Assembly: GCF_036227485.1 (NCBI RefSeq)
Contig: NZ_CP109479.1
Span: forward strand, 7,626,001-7,690,000
Source of the DNA: Streptomyces sp. NBC_01451
GTDB taxonomy: Bacteria > Actinomycetota > Actinomycetes > Streptomycetales > Streptomycetaceae
DNA: 64,000 bases
Reading direction: 5' to 3'
In this document: positions 61,436 through 64,000 of the stretch, in pieces
Position numbering within the stretch: the stretch's first letter is position 1
How the letters are laid out: the number at the start of each line of letters is the position of its first letter
Translations under genes and position numbers: made by a program
Notes under the pieces: generated by a model
Told to the model about the DNA's origin: nothing
The model's input: only the letters and a program-made list of their open reading frames with translations
The model's database searches: none

Positions 61436-62381
61436 GCAGCCCCGACACGGCGACCACCAGCCCCAGCACGACGACCTCCGCGCGCGCGGGGGAGCACGCG
61501 GTCAGCGGGTCGGCCGCCCGGCTCAGCCGCAGCCGCGCCCACAGGGCGAGGACGGCGACGGCGGCCACGACGATCACCTTGGCGAGCAGGGTGCGGCCGT
61601 ACGCAGTCGACGTCAGCTGGTCCAGGACCGTGTCCGGCGGCATCCGGCGCAGGGTGCTCCAGATGCCCGTGGCGGTGATCAGGGCGAGCAGAACGGCAGC
61701 CACGCGCGCGTAGAGGCCCAGCAACGCGACGCGTGCCTCCCGGGCGGCCTCCCAGAGGGGCAACGTCCGCAGTACGTACAGCAGTCCGCCCACCCACAGC
61801 GCCGCGCACGTCAGATGGACGAACGTCAGCGCCGAGCCGGTCAGCGGATCGGTCTCCGGTGCCGGATGGGCCCGCAGCGCCTCCGCCACGGCCACGGCAG
61901 CCAACGGCCAGACCTGCGTGGCCGGACGGGCCGAGAGGGCGCACAGGCTCGCCGCGGCGAACCCGTTGACCTCCAGCAGCGCGAGTTTGCCGTCCCGGGA
62001 CTGGTACAGGCCGCCCACATCGATGGCGGCCAGGCTGTGCGGCACGAGGTTGCCGGTCGACACCACCGAGGCCAGCCCCAGCGCGGCGACGAAACCGGCA
62101 CCGGCCGCGTACGGTGCCCAGCCGCGCGCCCGCTCCGGCGGCGCCCCGGGCAGCCCGCCGGCCAGCCTCCGCACGAACAGTTCGCCCACCGGGACACACA
62201 GCGCGGCGAACAGCACCGTCCGCAGCAGCCCGATCCCGCCCACGCCGGGCGCTGCGGCCTCCCCGGTGCCGTCCAGCGCGACGGACGGGCCGAGCAGCGG
62301 TATCAGCGCGGCCAACGCCACCAGCACGAGCACCGCGACGGCCGGTCCGGTACCGGGACGTCCGCCGCCGCGCGTTCTCAT
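61401..62381 (-). CDS. CopD-domain copper resistance/transport membrane protein
   Basis: 326 residues, about eight spans. The CopD domain (about 150-300) contains LTFVHLTCAALWVGGLLYVL, with the conserved His and Trp-x-Gly-Gly, and YARVAAVLLALITATGIWST. It likely imports or handles copper at the cytoplasmic membrane. ATG 62381 is favoured because GAGGGCGGG precedes it; a GTG 16 codons upstream is open. Without a CopC partner nearby the role is inferred from the family only. Convergent with and overlapping the YhhN gene. Confidence 0.85.
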   Translation of the reverse strand: MRTRGGGRPGTGPAVAVLVLVALAALIPLLGPSVALDGTGEAAAPGVGGIGLLRTVLFAALCVPVGELFVRRLAGGLPGAPPERARGWAPYAAGAGFVAALGLASVVSTGNLVPHSLAAIDVGGLYQSRDGKLALLEVNGFAAASLCALSARPATQVWPLAAVAVAEALRAHPAPETDPLTGSALTFVHLTCAALWVGGLLYVLRTLPLWEAAREARVALLGLYARVAAVLLALITATGIWSTLRRMPPDTVLDQLTSTAYGRTLLAKVIVVAAVAVLALWARLRLSRAADPLTACSPARAEVVVLGLVVAVSGLLTALPVPIRWT

Positions 62382-62480
62382 GGGCCCGCCCTCGTCGGAC
62401 GCCCCGTCTGTCGATCGTGTCAAGCCCACCCCAATGCCGCGTCTTCCGCACCGGGTATCAACATATGCACTGGATCAACA

Positions 62481-62517
62481 CGGTGGGCCGGACAGCGCGA
62501 TGCTGCCCGGCCCACCG
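62481..62517 (-). terminator. Terminator after the subtilisin-like protease
   Basis: CGGTGGGCCGG-A-CAGC (62481-62496) pairs with GCTG-C-CCGGCCCACCG (62502-62517) around a five-base loop: 15 pairs with one internal mismatch. It lies 45 bases after the protease stop on the minus strand. Confidence 0.85.
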
Positions 62518-62561
62518 AGGAGAATCCGAACCGAAGGGATCGGTGAGGACCTACGAGGGAT

Positions 62562-64000
62562 CTACTTCGTCACCGCGTCCAGCGCGTCCGCGATGCCGTG
62601 GCCGTAGAAGCCGTTGTGGTTCTTCGGGCCCTCGCACACCGCGTCGACCTTGCCGTCACCGTTGATGTCGTACGGGTCCGTGCACGGCGTGGCGTCCGCC
62701 TCGGCGTACAGGAGCGCCTTCACCAGGGCGGCCGACGCGCGCGGGTGCGTCGACTTGATCAGGGCGGCCACACCCGCGACGTGCGGGGACGCCATCGACG
62801 TACCGGCCATGTAGCCCCACGTGCCGCCGGGCAGCGGGCCGAGGATCAGGCCGCTGGTGGCCGGCGGTGCCGGGGTCTGGTAGCGGGTCGAGTCGCCACC
62901 GGGGGCGGCGATGTCGATGACGCCCAGGCCGTGGTTGGAGAAGGACGACTTGATGCCCTTGGCGCCGGTCGCGGCGACCGTCACCACGCCCGGGAGCTGG
63001 GTCGGTATGTCGTAGCACTTGGAGGGGTCGACGACCCGGTCCGAGGGGGTCGCGTCGTTGGGGGAGACCGGGTCGGTGATCTCGTCGGCCGCGAGGTCGT
63101 AGTTCTCGTTGCCGGCCGCCGCGACGTTGACGACACCCTTGTGCTCCGCGTACTGCGTCGCCCGCGTGATGGCGTCGACCAGGGCCTTCTGGTCCGGGTC
63201 GTTCTTGCAGTTGAAGTACCAGGGGTCCGTGTAATAGCTGTTGTTCGTGACGTCGACGCCGTGCTCGGCCGCCCACACGAAGCCGCAGACGACGGCCTCG
63301 GTGTAGAAGTAGCCGGCCGTGGTCGACACCTTGATGCCGGACACCTTCACGCCGGGCGCGACGCCCGTGACGCCGACACCGTTCTTCGCGGCGGCGATCT
63401 CACCGGCCACGTGCGTGCCGTGCGGGCTCTCGCCCGCGGTCGGCCGCCAGGCCCCGTCGGTGGTGTCGGGCTTGCCCGTCACGCAGTTGACGGAGGCCGC
63501 GCGGTCGAAGTTCGGCGCGATGTCCGGGTGGGTGTCGTCGACGCCGGTGTCGATCACGGCGACGGTCACCTTGGAGCTGCCGAGGGACTTCTCGTGCGCC
63601 TTGTCCGCCTTGATGGCGGGCAGGTCCCACTGCAACGGCTCCAGCGGGTCCTGGCCCGCGGTGGCGGCGGCGGTGGCACTCGCGACCTCCGCCGCGGAGA
63701 GCACCTTCGGGGCGCCCTCGTCGGTGGTCGACTGCGCGGGCAGCGGCGCGTTGCGCGTGTTGCCGGCCGACTGGACGCCCGGCACCTTGCGGATGATCTT
63801 CGCGAAGTCGGGGTTCGCCGAGTGGACGACGACCACGCCTATCCGGTCGTACGAGGTGACGATCGTGCCGCCGGCCTGGGAGATGGCCTTCTGCAGGTGC
63901 CGGGAGGTGCCGAACCCGGGGAACACGTTGACGACATAGCTGAGCGACGTCGCGTCGGCCGTGACGGCGGAGGCACCGGTGGTGGTCGCGGCGTCGGCCG
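62562..64000 (-). CDS. Subtilisin-like serine protease (S8 family), N-terminus cut by window edge
   Basis: The last 478 codons are visible; the gene continues past the right edge, where the signal peptide should lie. An inhibitor_I9-like propeptide (NVFPGFGTSRHLQKAISQ and GVVVVHSANPDFAKIIR) precedes the catalytic domain. The triad is Asp in VAVIDTGVDDTHPDI, His in GESPHGTHVAGEIAA and Ser in YMAGTSMASPHVAGV; the oxyanion Asn is in NVAAAGNENYD. The C-terminus has CTDPYDINGDGKVDAVC, a calcium-binding-like loop. Probably secreted. Corresponds in position to what I recall as SCO1824. Followed by a strong terminator. Confidence 0.95.
   Translation of the reverse strand, partial: ADAATTTGASAVTADATSLSYVVNVFPGFGTSRHLQKAISQAGGTIVTSYDRIGVVVVHSANPDFAKIIRKVPGVQSAGNTRNAPLPAQSTTDEGAPKVLSAAEVASATAAATAGQDPLEPLQWDLPAIKADKAHEKSLGSSKVTVAVIDTGVDDTHPDIAPNFDRAASVNCVTGKPDTTDGAWRPTAGESPHGTHVAGEIAAAKNGVGVTGVAPGVKVSGIKVSTTAGYFYTEAVVCGFVWAAEHGVDVTNNSYYTDPWYFNCKNDPDQKALVDAITRATQYAEHKGVVNVAAAGNENYDLAADEITDPVSPNDATPSDRVVDPSKCYDIPTQLPGVVTVAATGAKGIKSSFSNHGLGVIDIAAPGGDSTRYQTPAPPATSGLILGPLPGGTWGYMAGTSMASPHVAGVAALIKSTHPRASAALVKALLYAEADATPCTDPYDINGDGKVDAVCEGPKNHNGFYGHGIADALDAVTK

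Overview
The window is a 64 kb piece of a very high-GC actinobacterial chromosome, almost certainly Streptomyces. The evidence is pervasive GC-rich third positions, many GTG starts with GGAG-type ribosome binding sites, GTGA/ATGA-coupled operons, Streptomyces-type dispersed palindromic intergenic repeats, a sortase-type LAETG surface protein, and a gene order that I recall from S. coelicolor (roughly SCO1876 down to SCO1824). No tRNA, rRNA, CRISPR array, insertion sequence or prophage was seen; this looks like conserved core chromosome.

Layout. 1-9.5 kb: truncated ECF sigma factor, purine permease, a class B penicillin-binding protein, a GNAT acetyltransferase, an IclR regulator divergent from an alpha-ketoglutaric-semialdehyde-type dehydrogenase, a DUF1349 protein, a DsbA/FrnE-like oxidoreductase and a class V aminotransferase. 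9.6-12.9 kb: ectABCD (ectoine and 5-hydroxyectoine). 13.1-19.1 kb: a second class V aminotransferase, a polar amino acid ABC transporter, an amidohydrolase and a LAETG-anchored protein.

19.3-37.4 kb: a large minus-strand cobalamin locus, cobD-cobQ-cobN-chlID-cobO-cobB-cobI, then cobM-cobL-cbiG/cobJ-cbiX-cobC. It is headed by a cobalamin riboswitch at about 37.2-37.39 kb. A ZIP-family metal transporter sits on the opposite strand in the middle. The locus combines CbiX and CbiG (early-cobalt markers) with CobN plus a ChlI/ChlD fusion (late-cobalt markers). An 85-bp dispersed palindromic repeat, also present intergenically at 19.1-19.2 kb, lies in frame inside cobB and encodes its interdomain linker.

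37.4-47.2 kb: phosphate transporter PitH with an apparent PHO box and a small membrane partner, a GH25 lysozyme, a class II aldolase, an alpha/beta hydrolase, a large hypothetical protein, a VOC protein, a neutral zinc metallopeptidase and an ABC-F ATPase preceded by a possible leaderless 7-codon ORF. 47.2-47.85 kb: an AT-richer island holding the gene for the small nucleoid-associated protein known to me as Gbn, which binds GATC. It lies beside a cluster of six GATC sites in 68 bp.

47.9-64 kb: an enoyl-CoA hydratase, a five-gene Asp23/AmaP-type envelope module, a DUF6891-like protein, a CASTOR/POLLUX-like channel, an SDR lacking the usual Tyr/Lys, a GH15 enzyme, SURF1, a zinc-ribbon protein, a DEDDh exonuclease with BRCT, a coupled pair resembling animal alkylglycerol monooxygenase (TMEM195) and lysoplasmalogenase (TMEM86/YhhN), a CopD protein and a truncated subtilisin-like protease. 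The strongest leads for something new are the ether-lipid pair, the GATC cluster by gbn, the repeat inside cobB, and the antisense ZIP gene inside the B12 locus.
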